This document shows positions 13,101-28,100 of a stretch of 64,000 nt of DNA, piece after piece; within the stretch, counting starts at the first letter, position 1, and each line of letters opens with the position of its first letter. The position numbers and the translations under genes were made by a program. The stretch is from Diprion similis (lineage: Eukaryota; Arthropoda; Insecta; Hymenoptera; Diprionidae). The stretch lies in assembly GCF_021155765.1 (NCBI RefSeq), contig NC_060105.1, positions 16,773,001-16,837,000 of the forward strand, written 5' to 3'. The notes under the pieces are model-generated. The model did not search any database, had not been told where the DNA came from, and saw nothing but the letters and a program-made list of their open reading frames with translations.

Positions 13101-16100
13101 TGTTAAATGATATATATATATATACATACAGACATAAATTCGAAAACATGAGAAATTTTAATCGTAATAAGATTTCATGGCATGACTACTGAGGCAATAT
13201 CAGCGCCATGAGGTATGGTATCAGTACTATCGACTTCAACAAAGATATAGCCTATCGTTATTACGCTACTTATTAACATTGTAAGTATAGTACAACTGAC
13301 TCACCTATTATAATTCTTCTTAAAGCACAGAGCCGTGCTACTTATGACCGAATGAAGATACATGTGATTATAATAATAGAATGATTGGATAAGCACTAGA
13401 ACTAGGGGAGTCGAGAGAAAGAGAAAAGTCGAGGGTACATCCATCTACAGAGGCCATATTATAGTCATCGGCGGGCCTGTAAGAACACTCGACGTGTGTA
13501 ATCCGGTAGTTGACGGTATTTATCGACGCCCGAGTCCCGCTAATCCCACATAAACTATATTCATCCAATCTGCACCTGATTTGATTTTGCCCGAGTCGAG
13601 CTCTCTGTAAGCACCCGATAAGCTCGTGATAAACGCTGAATAAACTCAGGCTAGTTACAGCCGTGATGCGAGCTTCCGCACCCCTGCAGCGCCTCCCTCA
13701 GTACAATATTGGTAACATCCGGCGTTTCCCACGCGAGACGTTGGCGAGATCCGGGATATAACTTCGTCGCGTCATTGTGTTTCCACCCCCTCCAACCCCT
13801 CACCTTTCCCACAACCATCGTTTCATTCTTTTCCAGCTCTTTCCGCACGTCTCGTTAGACAGCATTTAACCACTCGTATTTGATCGGGATTCTCCATACT
13901 CTTCTATTTTCGTTTTGTGTAACCGTGTCTGACAGTAAGTACCTACCGATAAGACATGTATTCAGTAGGGTGGTCCGTGTTTAGGGTGTGACGAATTTTT
14001 GCCGCCCCATCCCCCAGATCAACTTCAAATAATTTAAAAACAATTACCTAATTTTTTCAGATTTTTACTTCAACTCTAAGATAATCCGCTTTGTGGTCGA
14101 AGTTTCTTATGGAAATAGCGTGGGAAATTTTTTTTTTCTTAGTATATATTTTATTGTGAAAGTAATAATGTTTAAAAAAATTTGTAACTGTGAGGCTTTA
14201 GTTGGTATTCGTGCTACTGTCTGGGAAAAAATTCACATAATCATACCACGCAATCTCGACGAATTGCACACCCTCGAAATCTGACCTTTTTATGCATTTA
14301 GAGGAAGTGCAATTAGTCTAGATTTGCTGGTATCGTGATGTCAATTTTTTTACAGATAGTAGCATTGATGCCCACTAAAACCTCGCAGTTACAGATTTTT
14401 TTGTATATTACTACTCTTGCAAGAAAATATATACTGAGGAAACAAGCTTTTCCTATGTTATTTCCATAAGAAACTCCGACCACAAAGCGGACTATCCCAG
14501 AGTTGAGGTAGAGATCTGAAAAAATTGGGCGATTGTGTTCGAATTATTTGAAGTTGATTTGGGGGGCGGGGCGATTGAAAATTCGTCAACACCCTAAATA
14601 AGGACCAACCCAGTATTCAGCGACATTTACGGAATACAGCAGATGAAGACCAGTTTGGGAAAAAACGATGATTCTCTAGTTGCAATTATTATTACTATCT
14701 AAACTGTATTGTGTCGAAACATATTAAAAAAAATACTTATTGTACAACGCGAGCATGCTTCGCGCGGTTTTTCATGCACGTTTTTCGTAAACAGAGTGCC
14801 AGTTTCTATGACGGTAGAGTGAGTCATCGATGCGCATGTGCGGAGTGCAGAAAAGACCACTTTCCAGTCCTAGGACGATACTGCGCGCATGCGCTGTCAC
14901 GAACTAATCTGACATTACGCAACTCTAACCTCAATTTCGTGTTTCGTGAAAACACCGTTGCCTTCGGTTCTACTACGACTCATATTGCAAACTTAAGTTC
15001 GGCCCAAAAAGACCGAGTTTGCGTCCTTGTTACGTAATATACCAGTTTTTCGTTACCTTACGAGGATGCTATGTTCATATCTTCACCGACCGAGTATAAT
15101 GTCAGCATTTATGTTCAGCATTGCACATAAAACTCCGCTAACTGTCAGTCTTTCTGGTCAACGATGCACAGGTACTGATAATAGTCAATACTGGTGAAAA
15201 TAATTCTCTGAATTTATATGAAAATTTCTACAAATTTTTACGAATTTTCACGGAAACTTCTATGCAAAAGTGTAGGATTTGGACCGATTCTTAGTTTTTG
15301 GACGTAGATTTACGTAACAATCAGTAGTTTTTCGAAGTTTGTCGTACTTTTTATCATAGATTATAATGTTTGGGATTATGTTTAAGAATATAATCTATGA
15401 AAAAGTACGATAATCTATGAAAAACTACGAATTGTTACGAAATCTAATGTAAGATTGAAAACTACGAATCTGTCTAAATCCTATACTTTTACATAGAAAT
15501 TTCCGTAAAAATTTTTAGAAATTTTCATATAAATTCATGAAATTATTTTCACCAGGGTTCCCGAATAACACGAATGTTAGTTTTTTCATAACACTCACCT
15601 ATCGAGATAAGAGGAGTTCCAAAATATACGAGAGATTCTCTAAATCCGTCTAGATCAATACTCACGATCAAAAAATGAGAAGATCAATCTCGGGACGTAG
15701 ACCTGAATTTTACTAGGAACTTAACTTATCTGAAATAAGTTTTCATTATGAGCGAGATGCGGCATCTAGCGGTGGTTCGAAAATAGTATTTCATACTTTT
15801 CCATACATATTCATAATCTTATCGATCTAAATTGAATTCTAAAATTGTCGATCATCGTCATTTTTCGTAAAAATTTGTACTTTTCTATGAAAATTCATGG
15901 AGTTTACGAAAAGTTGTACTTTTCAACACTTCGAATTCCAAGCTTAGATTTTCAGAGATGGTCATAAGTTTGTTCTGCCTCATCGAGAGAAACTATTCCA
16001 TTTGATAACGATTGTGTTTTTGCATAGATTATAATTTTTTCAGTTATAGTGCGAATTCCATGCTCCGTGTTCGGTAGATCGTCATAGTTGTGTGTTTTGC

Positions 16101-19100
16101 CGCATCGAGAGAAACTATTTCATTAAACTAAGGCTAGCAGACGTCCCGGATTTGAGCTATTAAATGTCCTGGATGTTTTCTACACTGAATTCGTACCGCA
16201 TTTATTAAAATTGTCCCGCATGCACCGGATTATGTGCGAATTCGTTTCATTTTTTTTCCGCCATAGAAGTATTCATTAGGAGTCGATACAACCCGACCCA
16301 ATGCGTCGGCTATACCGAGAGTCTGAAGATATTTTAAAGAAAATCCACAGTTTGGAAAAGTATAAGTTCGCACCGAGAACTAAGTAGGAATTTCGCAACT
16401 GATACGTACTATAGATAAAATATTCAGACCTGGTGGCCTTACATTTAACTACGGTTATATTTTTTCATAGATTTTCATTTATTCAGATTTAGTGCGAATT
16501 CCAAGCTTAGCTTTATCATATCGTCGTAGTTTTGTTCTGCTTAACCCTCCGTCGGTCACCCTGGTGAAAATGATTTCTACGGTTTTTAACGACTTTTCAG
16601 GGAAATTGAAACATTTCGTAGAATTCGGTAGAAAAAATTGTTTTCACTAAAAATAGTAAATATGCAAAGTTTCTCATAAAAACTTATAGATTTTCATGAA
16701 AATTTGTATTTTTTCAGGAAGAAATCTACAAGCTAGTACTATTTTCAAAGAAAATTAACAATTCTTCACGAAAAACTATGCATATATACCATTTCGTACG
16801 AAATAATATGAAATGTTCCAATTTCTGTAAAAATTCGTAGCAGCAGAAATTTTCACCAGCGCACCTAGGACGAATTCATCCGTTCGTACATTCTCCTATA
16901 CTACCTTGGTATCTAAAATTAGTGTTTTCTTATAAAATTTGAAATTTTTTCACAGTGTTAACCAATCTAGAAAAAAAAACAAATCGTTTGCAATGATCTA
17001 AATTAAAAAAAATAGATATATTCGACAACATGGAAAATAAACTTAGCCAAAGCCGTTACCTTTCGCGAAATCATCCACCACTAAAGAGAGTCATTATTTA
17101 TATAAATGTTATGAATTTTTTATTTAAATATTTTTCTCTCGATCTCCCAACTTTAGAATTTACCTTTTTATAAATTAGAATTAAGATTTTTTATGAGTAA
17201 AAAGTTCATTTTTTGAATGATAGTTCATATTTATTGAAATTACGCCTGAAAACATACCTTCTTTTCAGGCAGTTAAGTAAATAGATTTTTTTAAGTCGGG
17301 AGCAATATTATCAGGTTTATTTGAAAGAACATATTTTCGAGTGTTAATCCCTGGAATATTTTTTTTTCGACTCTTCAGGTCCGAGATATGTATTTTTTAG
17401 TAAAATGCTCGCGCGGCTCGATTTTCTATTGTTTATTAATTTTTATTTATGCGTGACTAAATATTTTGTTATTCTGACTATCGGAATTACCAAAATAAAC
17501 CTCGAACTAGTTACCTCAATTTTTTTAGAATTTTTCTCACCTGTAAGTGGGTACAAAACGGCCTAGGATGAATTGTTTCTAGGTGGCCAACGAACGGTTA
17601 ATCATGAAACACTATTCCATTGAATTATGGTTGTGGTTTTTCCATAGATTTTTATACTATTAGATTCAATGTGAATTTGAGGCAGGGATTTTCGTAGATC
17701 GAGGAATTTAATCTACTTAATCGAAAGAAACTGTTCCGTTCAACTACGGTCTTAATTTTTCATAGATTTTCTTTTTTATTTTCTCGAAAATGTATAATGA
17801 ACTGTTTCTCATGATTTCAATTGTAGATCTTCACAGATATTCATACTTTTCTACCAAAATCTACGTAAAAATATAACGTTTTTACAAAAATTTCATATTT
17901 TTATGAATTCTCGTTAAAGATTGTTAATTTTCATAGATATTCATGAAGAGTCGTAGTTTTCCATGAAAAAACTACAGAAAATTATAATTCTTCATGAATT
18001 TTTACGATTTACCCTTTTTCCAAGTTAGTCATCTAAATCATTTTCACCAAAGAAAATGAGTGATATATATTATACTCGGTTGGTAACGACTTACTACAGC
18101 ATCCTCTCAAATGAGACTCTATCATCTAGCAACTATCAATAATGCATTCGCGATTGTCGCCTTTCTATATTGATGAGCTTCTTATTTTTGATTGACAAGT
18201 CCAATCAATCACTTAATCAATAGTTTAAAATAAGCAAAGATGTCCTAAGCAACTCATAAACGCTCAGCTCAAGCTAATGTATCTATAAACATGATATTTT
18301 GGGGAAAAATTTCCTTTCATGCCATAAACACCGAATAAGAAAGGATTTTTCGAAAATGGACTTCTGAGGGGACGAAAAAGGATGGAACGTTTTTCACAAA
18401 TTTTTCGATATCTCATGAGTCTGATGAGACATCGACTTGGTTTGTGCTTCTAAAGTTTTCAGGGTATCAAATCGTAATTTTCTCTCTGACAATTCATGAC
18501 AGAGTTCGTGACATACACGTATGTATGCTAAGGATGAATTCGAATGGAAATTATCGGCAATAATTTATGATCACAAAAGTATAAGCAAAGCTTTTTCTAC
18601 GTTGATTTTGATGACAAGGAACATCAGCTTGGTCATTTTAATTTTTTTTGTCACCGTAAAAACCGTTCAAAGGGGTGAAAAGGACTCCTAAAGATGGTTA
18701 CCCAACGGGGTGGTTTTCCAGTTTCGGATAGAAGCCCTTGGTTTCATTTAAATATATGAACCGAACACGAAATCACTCTTCTGGATGCCCGTCCTTGGGG
18801 GTCCTTTTCACTCCTTTGAACGGTTTTTACGGTGACAAAAAAAATTAAAATACGTGTCTTTTAGTTTTCAATGTTCTCCAACATACATGAGTTGCAACAC
18901 ATTCGAAGGGGTACATCAAACTGTTTGTTTTGAGAATTAAAGTGTCTTAACAGGTATTTCGATGTTTCTGTATATCCTCTGAACCTGAATGGTCTGATTA
19001 TCGATAATTAAAGATACCGTTCAGCGGTAATTATAAATAAATAAATGGATATGAAGGTATTCCGATATTTGTAACAGTGGCAAAAACCATACCAATTAAT

Positions 19101-22100
19101 ATTATTGAAATATGAATTCACGACGTTGTAAATAAAATTTCCTTACAGCCTTATCAGAATGTTATAATTGCAGGCTTCACAGTGCCCAAGCCAGATCATT
19201 TCAGGGGAAATAGGGGAAAGCTTTGTGATAATAGGGTGGTATAGGGTTCCAATATTTTTCCATTGTCTGACCAAATGGAGCAAAATTGGATACACACTAG
19301 AGTGTCCCTTACTCAGGTTGTTTAGAAATTTTCTCGTTTGCGCTCCACAAATATGTTCGTATTATAGAAAAAGAATCCCCTGTAGATATAAACATTTTTG
19401 GATAATATTTACATGTGCCGGGGATGATTGAAATTTTGAATGTAAAATAGATTGAAATTTTCAAAGTTACCTACTTTTTTTTATAAACTCTAATGGACAG
19501 AAAAATTGAATTTGATGCTCGAGAACAATATTTATATTTCCAACTAAATGAATAGGAACAAAGTAATTTGGGATGAGCCCACCTATTTCGTAGACAACTA
19601 CACTAGCTAGTCAATTAAACCGTGAAAATGATGATTTTGTGACACATAAGAAAGTTTTGAGAATCAATGTCTTATTTCTCGTCATATCTTAAGTTGAAAG
19701 TATAAACATTGTTCTAAAACATCGATTTGATTTTTTTCAGTCTACCTTAGTTTATGAAAAAAGCAACCGACTGGCAAAAATAGGAGGATTTTAGGGTGAA
19801 ATTCACTCTTTTGGGGTACGTTTAGGGGAAACCTTCGGTTTTAGAGTACTTATAGAGGAAGAAAAAAAAATAGGGTACTTTTAGAGAAATACGGGATCCA
19901 CTGCGTAACCTGTGATTGCATTATGGCAATAGTGGACGAATTGCAATTAAAATGGCTAATTCCTTACAAAATCGAGCTTTCGAATTTTTTTTAGTCGGCC
20001 CAACCTGCTAGTTCATGGCCCCGTAACTCAAGAATACTTTTTTACATAGGTATATGGTGAGTGTTACGTTGGCAACACTCATTGTCTATTGCTCGGTAAA
20101 AGACCCTCCGGACAGCCAGTTTCTAGACCATGCCTCGCCATAGATGTAACTAATCACCAACTCATTTTATCTGAACCTATGATAACCTAACCTAACATAC
20201 GTAACGCACGTATAACGTTGGCTTCTTATACTGTAGTTATTCTGTAAATCGCTATAATGAACAGGAAACAAGGCAAAGGCGAATAAAGAGAGAAAACACA
20301 GCAAATGAATTACGACCAGCTAACATTTCTCAGACGTACTCTTGCAAAACAATTAGCACGATGTGTATAACACAATGTAGGTACACAGCTGCCGACATCG
20401 CATCTGCACGCAATGTACCTTTCAACTATGCTTCGGAATTGGTTTGCGCAAATGATTACATTGCGTTTTGCTCTATGTTATCACGTTCTTGGTACAACTC
20501 GCCAACCCCCAGCCCCAACGACCATAAACCATTAGCCAAACTCTGAGTTTGGCGTGTTTCTTTCTTTTTATTAACGCTATTTCGTAAATTAGGGTGCAGA
20601 ATACAACTATTAATCTAATAGCGATGTGTACAATGGGCAGTGTAGTAAGACGCATCTTACAAAAGCTTCGGGCTTAAGGGGGTCTCTGGTCGATTGCGAC
20701 GTTCACGAACATATCTCCGGATATCGAAGTCCATGTCTTTTAATCCGTAGATGCATAAATTTTTCCTCGTACCCAAAATCCTTGAAACTGAGTATATAAG
20801 AGTTCTCGAGGTCACTGATTTCGAAAATGGGGTTAGATCTGAGAAATTTTCAAAATTCAAAATGGCGGATGTAATATGAGCGAATAGGATCCATTTTTAT
20901 ATTTTCGGTTCGCCATATTGAATCGGCAGTCCTGAATTTTGAAATTCTGACATCGGATTCGTTTTCAGCAACCTAGAAAACCGCCGGGTAACTAAATTCA
21001 AACGAATAGGATAAATTTTTATATTTTGAAGCCGCCATATTGGATCCGCCATTTCGAATTTCTGTATTTTGAGCTTGAATTCGTAATCAGTGACCCACAA
21101 ATCATCTCTGAATTCATTTTTTGTTTATTATTGCCCTGCCGGATAAGCTACAATTACATTTATTATGTAAAAAACGTGTTTTTCTGTACTGTCGTTATTA
21201 TGAACATCCACTAGTGAAACATAAACCCTTAATAGTCATATTGTAGTAACAATTGATCTCCTAACATAATATAATATAACTAAATACACATTTACATTCG
21301 TCGTTATGCGCTAAAAGAATTTTTTATCAAAGAAAAACAGAGTGGAAGTAGGTGATATACCAGTATGTCACTATGCTTCAAAGGGTTAAACGCAAAAAGG
21401 GCTTAGCAGCCCCATTCTATACACAATTCTGAACAAAAGGACTATAATCAATTTTCATTTGGTACAAAAATAAAGAAATGGCACGAAGACTACGTAATTG
21501 CAAAAGTAAATCCGTAGTTTTTGTGCCATTTCTTTATTTCTGCATGAAATAAAAATGTTTTGGAGTCTTTTTGTTCAGAATTGTGCATAAAATCGGGCTA
21601 TTAGGTCTTTTTTGCATTTAAAATACGTGGACTTCGATATCTGAAGATATGTACGACAACTTATTCGAAATTTTCTTATTCTTCAAAATTTTTCACGTGA
21701 TATAAATACTACTATAAGCAATAACGATTCATCAAGACTTTCGAAGAACTGTCGAGTACTTATCCTTAGTGTCATTGTCAGACGAAATCCGTTGCCAATT
21801 ACAATTAGTAAATACTTTATCAGGGCCCTTGATTAGACTCTGATATCAAAATACATACCAATTGTCAGTTTTTGATGAAAGCTTTTGAAGAATTTCAGGC
21901 CCCAGTCCTGAGGTTTTTTCATGAATGTCTTGTACTCGGCTCATGGATGACTCAAAAACTTCAGTTCTAGATCTCAATCAGCAGACTACCAAATGGCGCT
22001 ATCATTAGTCATGTTTTTCCATACGAGTTCTACATTGATATAAATACGAGAATTACTTCCGTGTCATGTTCCGCCTTACACTTAACTCCCCCCAATACTA

Positions 22101-25100
22101 CCGAGCCTCTTGTCAGTAATTGGATCGCAACACATACCAAGTATCGATTGATTATTCGGTAAAATAGCCTATTTCGCGGGACTTTTCGTCACTTCGCCAT
22201 CGATTTCAATTACTGAAAGTGCCATAAAGCATGATCAGAATTTTTTCTCGTTCATATTCTACTTTATCCATTAAAAGGGAGTTGGAAATTTTTTATGTCC
22301 ATCATTGGAATGTAAGGTTATGTAAATTTTAGATTTTGCAAATTACATTCGTATACCAAAAGTAAAAAAACATGAAGAATCACTGTGATTAGAAATACAT
22401 GTACAATCATTCATGACACGTGTGTGATGAAATGTAAAAACTCGAATAACATAAAATGCTCTGTGCATATTAAACTAAAAGCAAGAGAAGCATTACAAGC
22501 CAGGAAAGTACAGTTGCCTTTGCCTAGGTGAATTACACGGACAAGGTACTACTTACTGAAGTTGGTTTGTTGGTGGAGCTCTGTATTCTACCATATCATT
22601 AACCCCGTTATGGGCCAAACGTTTAAGGTTTATCTACACTGCTTAATTGGGCCATTAATGCATTATGAAGAATAAAAAAAGAATAAGAATAAAATGTAGC
22701 GTGCTTTCCGGAAATAAAACGAAATTTTTAGATATCTAATGTAATATCAACGGTAAACTGCAACTTCGGTCTCTTATCTGGAAATAATGCTACACCACGA
22801 ATACACTAAAGATCTCTTTGTAAATTTCAGTTTCTCGTCCAATAATTTGTCAAAAATTCTACAGGTATAATATACCACAAGTTCCGTTGTGGATTACGGA
22901 TTTCGTTCGAGGCAAAGCTCTTGTAATGGATCTAGTCATATAAGATAGTCAAATCGGCCTATAAGTCACCTGAAAAAGTGATTATACCATTATGTTCGGA
23001 CTAGATCCTTTATTGTTATATTTTTGATCGTTTGTTATCTCGTGATTACTGTTTTATCGACTTCTTGGAATCGGTGGATTTTCCTATGCATTTCAAACAT
23101 ACATCGGACAGTAGACAGTGGTGTTTATCTATTGGAGCCTATAATATTAACATCTTGTAGTCTCTCCTCGTGTCCGCATATAATCTATCCTTTGACTTTG
23201 GTTATTGTGACTCCGGTGTTTGCTCATTTAAATGTTCAATACGACGATTTTCTCAATACGAATTTCGATTATCATCGAATCGATTCTTTTCCTATACGAA
23301 TCAATTAATTATGACTTAACGAGTCGTTAAAAACAACTTCCTATGAAAAAATAACGTTATATCTAGTTTTTAAAATCGATTCTTTTATTCTCTCTCATCA
23401 CTAATCATACGCACATACTACTCATACGTATGTACATACGTACACAGACACACCAGCGTCCATCTGAAAATAATTGGCGGTGATTCTGTAAACTTCAAAA
23501 CCTCACGACCTAATAAAATAAAGTCAACTTTTCATTTTCGGGGTGATTAGAATAACTTCCTTTTTTTCTAAATACAGAGAAACGGGAAGTTAAAAAGTCT
23601 ATGTCACTGAAATATAATAAAACGATAACTGCGTTGGGGGGGTTTCGGAGAAAAATATAACTCGGATGGGAAGATTCTGAAAAATTCTCTTTTTAATAGC
23701 TACTGCGCATGCGTGGGACAGTCTAAGCAAAAATGTAACGTCACTCATCACTGATTGGTTTCTTGTTCTAGTCACGTTTGTTTCGTTTACGCCGTTCACG
23801 TCTAAATCTAAATCACGTATAAATAGCTTTATAGCAAAAATGGTAAAGGTTTGCTCCGTCAAAGGGTGTAAAAACTCTTCGGACACTGTCTGCCGCAGCT
23901 CATTCTTCGTGTGAGTATCGTTATTACTTCTAACCCTTCTAACGCATTGTATCAATCATAACCTCCAAATGAAGTCAACGTTGGCAACCGCAGCTAAAAA
24001 AAGCAAAGTAGTAACAGTGGAAAGTCAAAATCATTCAAGAAGGTAGAAATGGGTTGGAAAGGTGTTTCCTATGTATTACTTGACCAGAAGTACATCTTTG
24101 TTAGGAGGTTAGGTACACTTGCAAGAACAAAAAAAAAAAAACGCTTTTTTCGAGACTTTGTTTTGAAGACATTTCTCATTATTCATTGATCAATATTTAT
24201 CAGTTCAAAAGATACACATTTCAAGAAGTTACAGCAATTTTTTTTACAAAATATTGTTTTAAACAAGTCTTGTACATGTAGCTATAAACTCTGTCTGCTA
24301 GTTTTTGCACCACAACGTTTAACTATAATTATTAATCGTATATCTGGTTCTAGTTTCCCATATAACAACGAAAAGCTTAAACAATTATGGCTCAACAGTG
24401 GCCCTGGATATAAAACAATATCCAAGTATTCGTATGTTTGTTCATGCCATTTTTTCGCAGAGGATTATGTGGAACACAAGCACATTGGCAGAAGAACATT
24501 GAAAAAGAATGCAGTACCCAGCATATTTGACGACAACGTAAGGTTTTCTTTTTGATTTTTTCGAGAAAAAAAATTATCCTGAAGGCATTACTTTTACGAT
24601 TGCTGAAAGATTCACTTTGTTTGGAGAAATTTTGGAAAATTATTTTTGTTTTAGAACCAGGCACATGAGAGTGCTGATCCTGAGATGAATAGTCTACCAA
24701 GCTGCAGCTTTCAATGCGATGCTTCACCACCGCCACTAAAGAAATATGAACAAAATGAAGAAGATGACGAAAAGCCTGTGAAAAAGTTTCATAGCGTTGC
24801 AGTACAAACTTGTTCACAACTTAGTCGACCAAGCGTATCGGTTCAAACTTGTACACGACTCAGTGGACCAAGTAATCGCGAACAAGAACTAGTTCATAAA
24901 ATAAAAATTCTGCAGGATCGATTGAGGTATAAAAAAAAAAGGATTCAAAGATTCCAGGAGTTGGTAACTCATCTGCAGAAAGTAGGTGAATGTTCAGACA
25001 CTCTTGAAAAGAAGTTTTTTTTTTTTTAATTAGTGACTTTGATTAATAGCTACTCAAAAATGAGATCCACATTAATAAGAGAGGTAAAGATAGCAGAACA

Positions 25101-28100
25101 TGTATCCCACAAATGAAAAAATTTGCTTGTTCTCTGTTTTTTTATTCGCTAGGAGCCTATGATTTTGATAGATTTAAACTTAAGTTACTTACACTTGCGC
25201 ATTGAGACAATGGTTGCAATATTATTTTATCGATTTCCGTTTTATAACTAATGTCTTTCAATATCTAAGTATCACAAGTATCGATAAGGTGCAAATAAAT
25301 AACTGGAATATGTTTCTTTTAGGTATGACGAAGGTACAATCAACGAAAATGATAGCACAAAAGCAGAAGAATAAACAATGAATACTGCATTCCAAACAAT
25401 GACAACAAAGAACTAATTGTATCAGGTTTTGAACACTGTTAAATTGTGCATACGGTATTAACCTAATGGCGAAAATATCGATCTGACAGCATAAGTGACG
25501 ATAACAGCTGGCGGTTGCATGAGTAGTTGACCGTGAAGGTGAATGGAATATTCTGAAGATGTCCAAGCAACGAGTGACAGAAGCTTTAGTATAAATAGAG
25601 CTGCAGCAAGGCACATTTCAGCAGATTAGCAGCAAAACGCTCTACTGTCTCACTACATCGGAACTGAACAGTTCTCGTTGAAAGGCTGTAGCCCAATTTA
25701 GTCATTTTCGTGACTTTGAAAATTTAGGCATTTTGCTTTTCAACATTTTTTCAACTCTTTTCTGTTTGATAAACCTAGAATATTCTCGTAAAGTATGGAA
25801 TAATTCAAAGACCGGATTAAAACCTAAACTTTATGCGCAAAGCACCAAATAGTATAGTTTGAAAAACTTGGTTTATGAAATTTTATAAAACTTATTAACT
25901 CGGGAGCAGAACCTATAAATTTTATAAAATTTATTTCTTTTATTTTTCTATTGCAATCTCTTTCGTAGAACTTTATTTTTTATTTATTTTTGTTATACTT
26001 TGTATTATTATTACAATTATCATTTCGTATTAAAACCCACTTAAACGTATCTGCTCGGTTGTTCGACAAAATCTTTCATTTCATGATACCATTCAAGTTC
26101 AACAGAAGAACCCCATATCTGGTAACGATACCTGGGTATCTTTGACCTGACAGACAGCTACGACTAAAGCTTTGGTCTTAGGTTGGAAAAAAATTCCTAA
26201 TAGAAAATCAAGATTCGTTCTAGGCATTTTTTTATTTTGATGATTAGTCAGGTTCTTTGGATACACTGAAAAACGAGTAGTCTACCACTTCTTACATACT
26301 ACTGAAATAAAATTCTCGTATAATCAACCCTCTGGTCTACACCATTTTCCGTTGACACTGTTATGTATACCAGGGGTCATTTATGACCCGAAAGTATTAT
26401 TCCTTATAAGAACAATTCAGTGCATTTGTTTTTACAATTTTAGTAGTGAAATGGAATCGACAGAGTGCCCTGCAGAGTAAGAATATGCAAACACAAACGC
26501 GATATCTACATTCAGTTAATAGTTATTAAAAAAAAAGATTTCCTTTAGTGGGGCGTAACTTCTAAAGTGCCTTCAAATCATTAATGACCCAAGTGTAGAC
26601 CAGAGGGTCAAGATATGAGTACTATAAAACGTGATTAATTGAGCTGATGCAAGTATGCGTATAGGTTATTCATCATAATACAAAGGGTTGTATAAGCTTT
26701 TTAAAAAACTGTACTGGTGCGAGAGAGACAGCATCTCTCCTTCGAGCTATCTCTCTCTCTCTCTCTGGATAGCCAGCAGTATACCTAATCATGCAAGTGA
26801 TTGTTCCAATGACATTATAGTTCAGTGGTCTATTTAAATGTAGAGTTTTTGCTACGGTAACGTGATCTTAATTGTACTCTATTTTATGAACACCTTCTAC
26901 AGGGTGTCCCACCTTCAAGTGACCAAATTGATAGGGGTTATAGAGAAGGTCGAATTGAATAAATTCACTCAAAGAACATGTGGTCTCCAAAGTCGCGTTC
27001 GCGAGATACGACCGGTTAAAAGGGCCCCGCTAAGCGCCGACATATAGGCAACTGAGCACGCTAAGTGCCGGCATATAGGCAACCGAGCACACAAGCCCCG
27101 GCATATAGGCAACTGAGCACACACAGCAGGCAGCGGTCTCGTGATGCGCGCTGACTACTTATACGAAACATAACGCTTTGAAATTCACGAATCTCAAGCG
27201 AAAACACTCTGGAAATAGAATTTCCGCCAAATCCAACAAACTAAAACGTGCGATGGGAATAGCCTCATCATTTATCCACGTCGACTCTATACTCGGTTGC
27301 CTACATGCCGGCGCCTAGCGGAACTTTTTTAACCGGTCGTATGTCGCGGACGCGATTTCGGAAATCACATGTTCTTTGGGTTAATTTATTCAGTTCAACC
27401 TCCTCTGTAACCCCTATCAATTTGGTTACTTGGAGCCGGGACAGTCTGTATGAACGGAGATAGTCCTCCAGCTTACCTCTACCCTCCATAGTTGCAGCGA
27501 TAAGCCTATTAAGCAGCGCCATTAAATTAAAAAGGTTCTGACGGAACTAGAGAATCGGACTTAAAGCAGCTGGCGAGAAAGATATTGCTCTGCGGATTTC
27601 TCAGCAGAATATAGGTATATCGTTGATGAAGATATGATATTATACCCATATGTATCCCATCTTCAGCCGTGCCTTACGATATTATAGCATCTAACAAAAC
27701 TTGGTTTGATATTTCTATATGGGATGACGAATTGACCTTTTCAAGTTTCAAAAACCTTCAGATATGATCGTAACGTCACTACTGTATCTGTAGTAAAGCG
27801 AGAAGTGGTGATCTTTGAATACTGGCGAAGAATTCAATACGGCGTAGCCTGAGACTTTTAATAAACATAGCTTTGAGTATGTCTCTTTACACATTCAGGA
27901 CGTTGTTACAGATGTGGTATTCGTATTGGTGCATTTTCCCCTCTTTACTTGTTCACCAAATTACGAGTTTCAAGTGGAGATGGACGAATTTGCGAATGAA
28001 ATCGAAGGCCTAAATCAGAGTTTCCAGCCAGAAAGTTCTTAATCTGTGGGGATTTCAACATTCCAGAGTGTAGATGGATCTCTAGTAGTGATCATATGTC

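Noticed and set aside
14093-14284. 63-codon frame repeated at 56188
   Set aside because: The protein similarity between the two loci is explained by the shared arm of the hAT-like MITE.
23599-23955. 118-codon minus-strand open frame
   Set aside because: It overlaps the THAP first exon on the other strand and has no recognisable domain. The plus-strand C5/C10 THAP signature is convincing.
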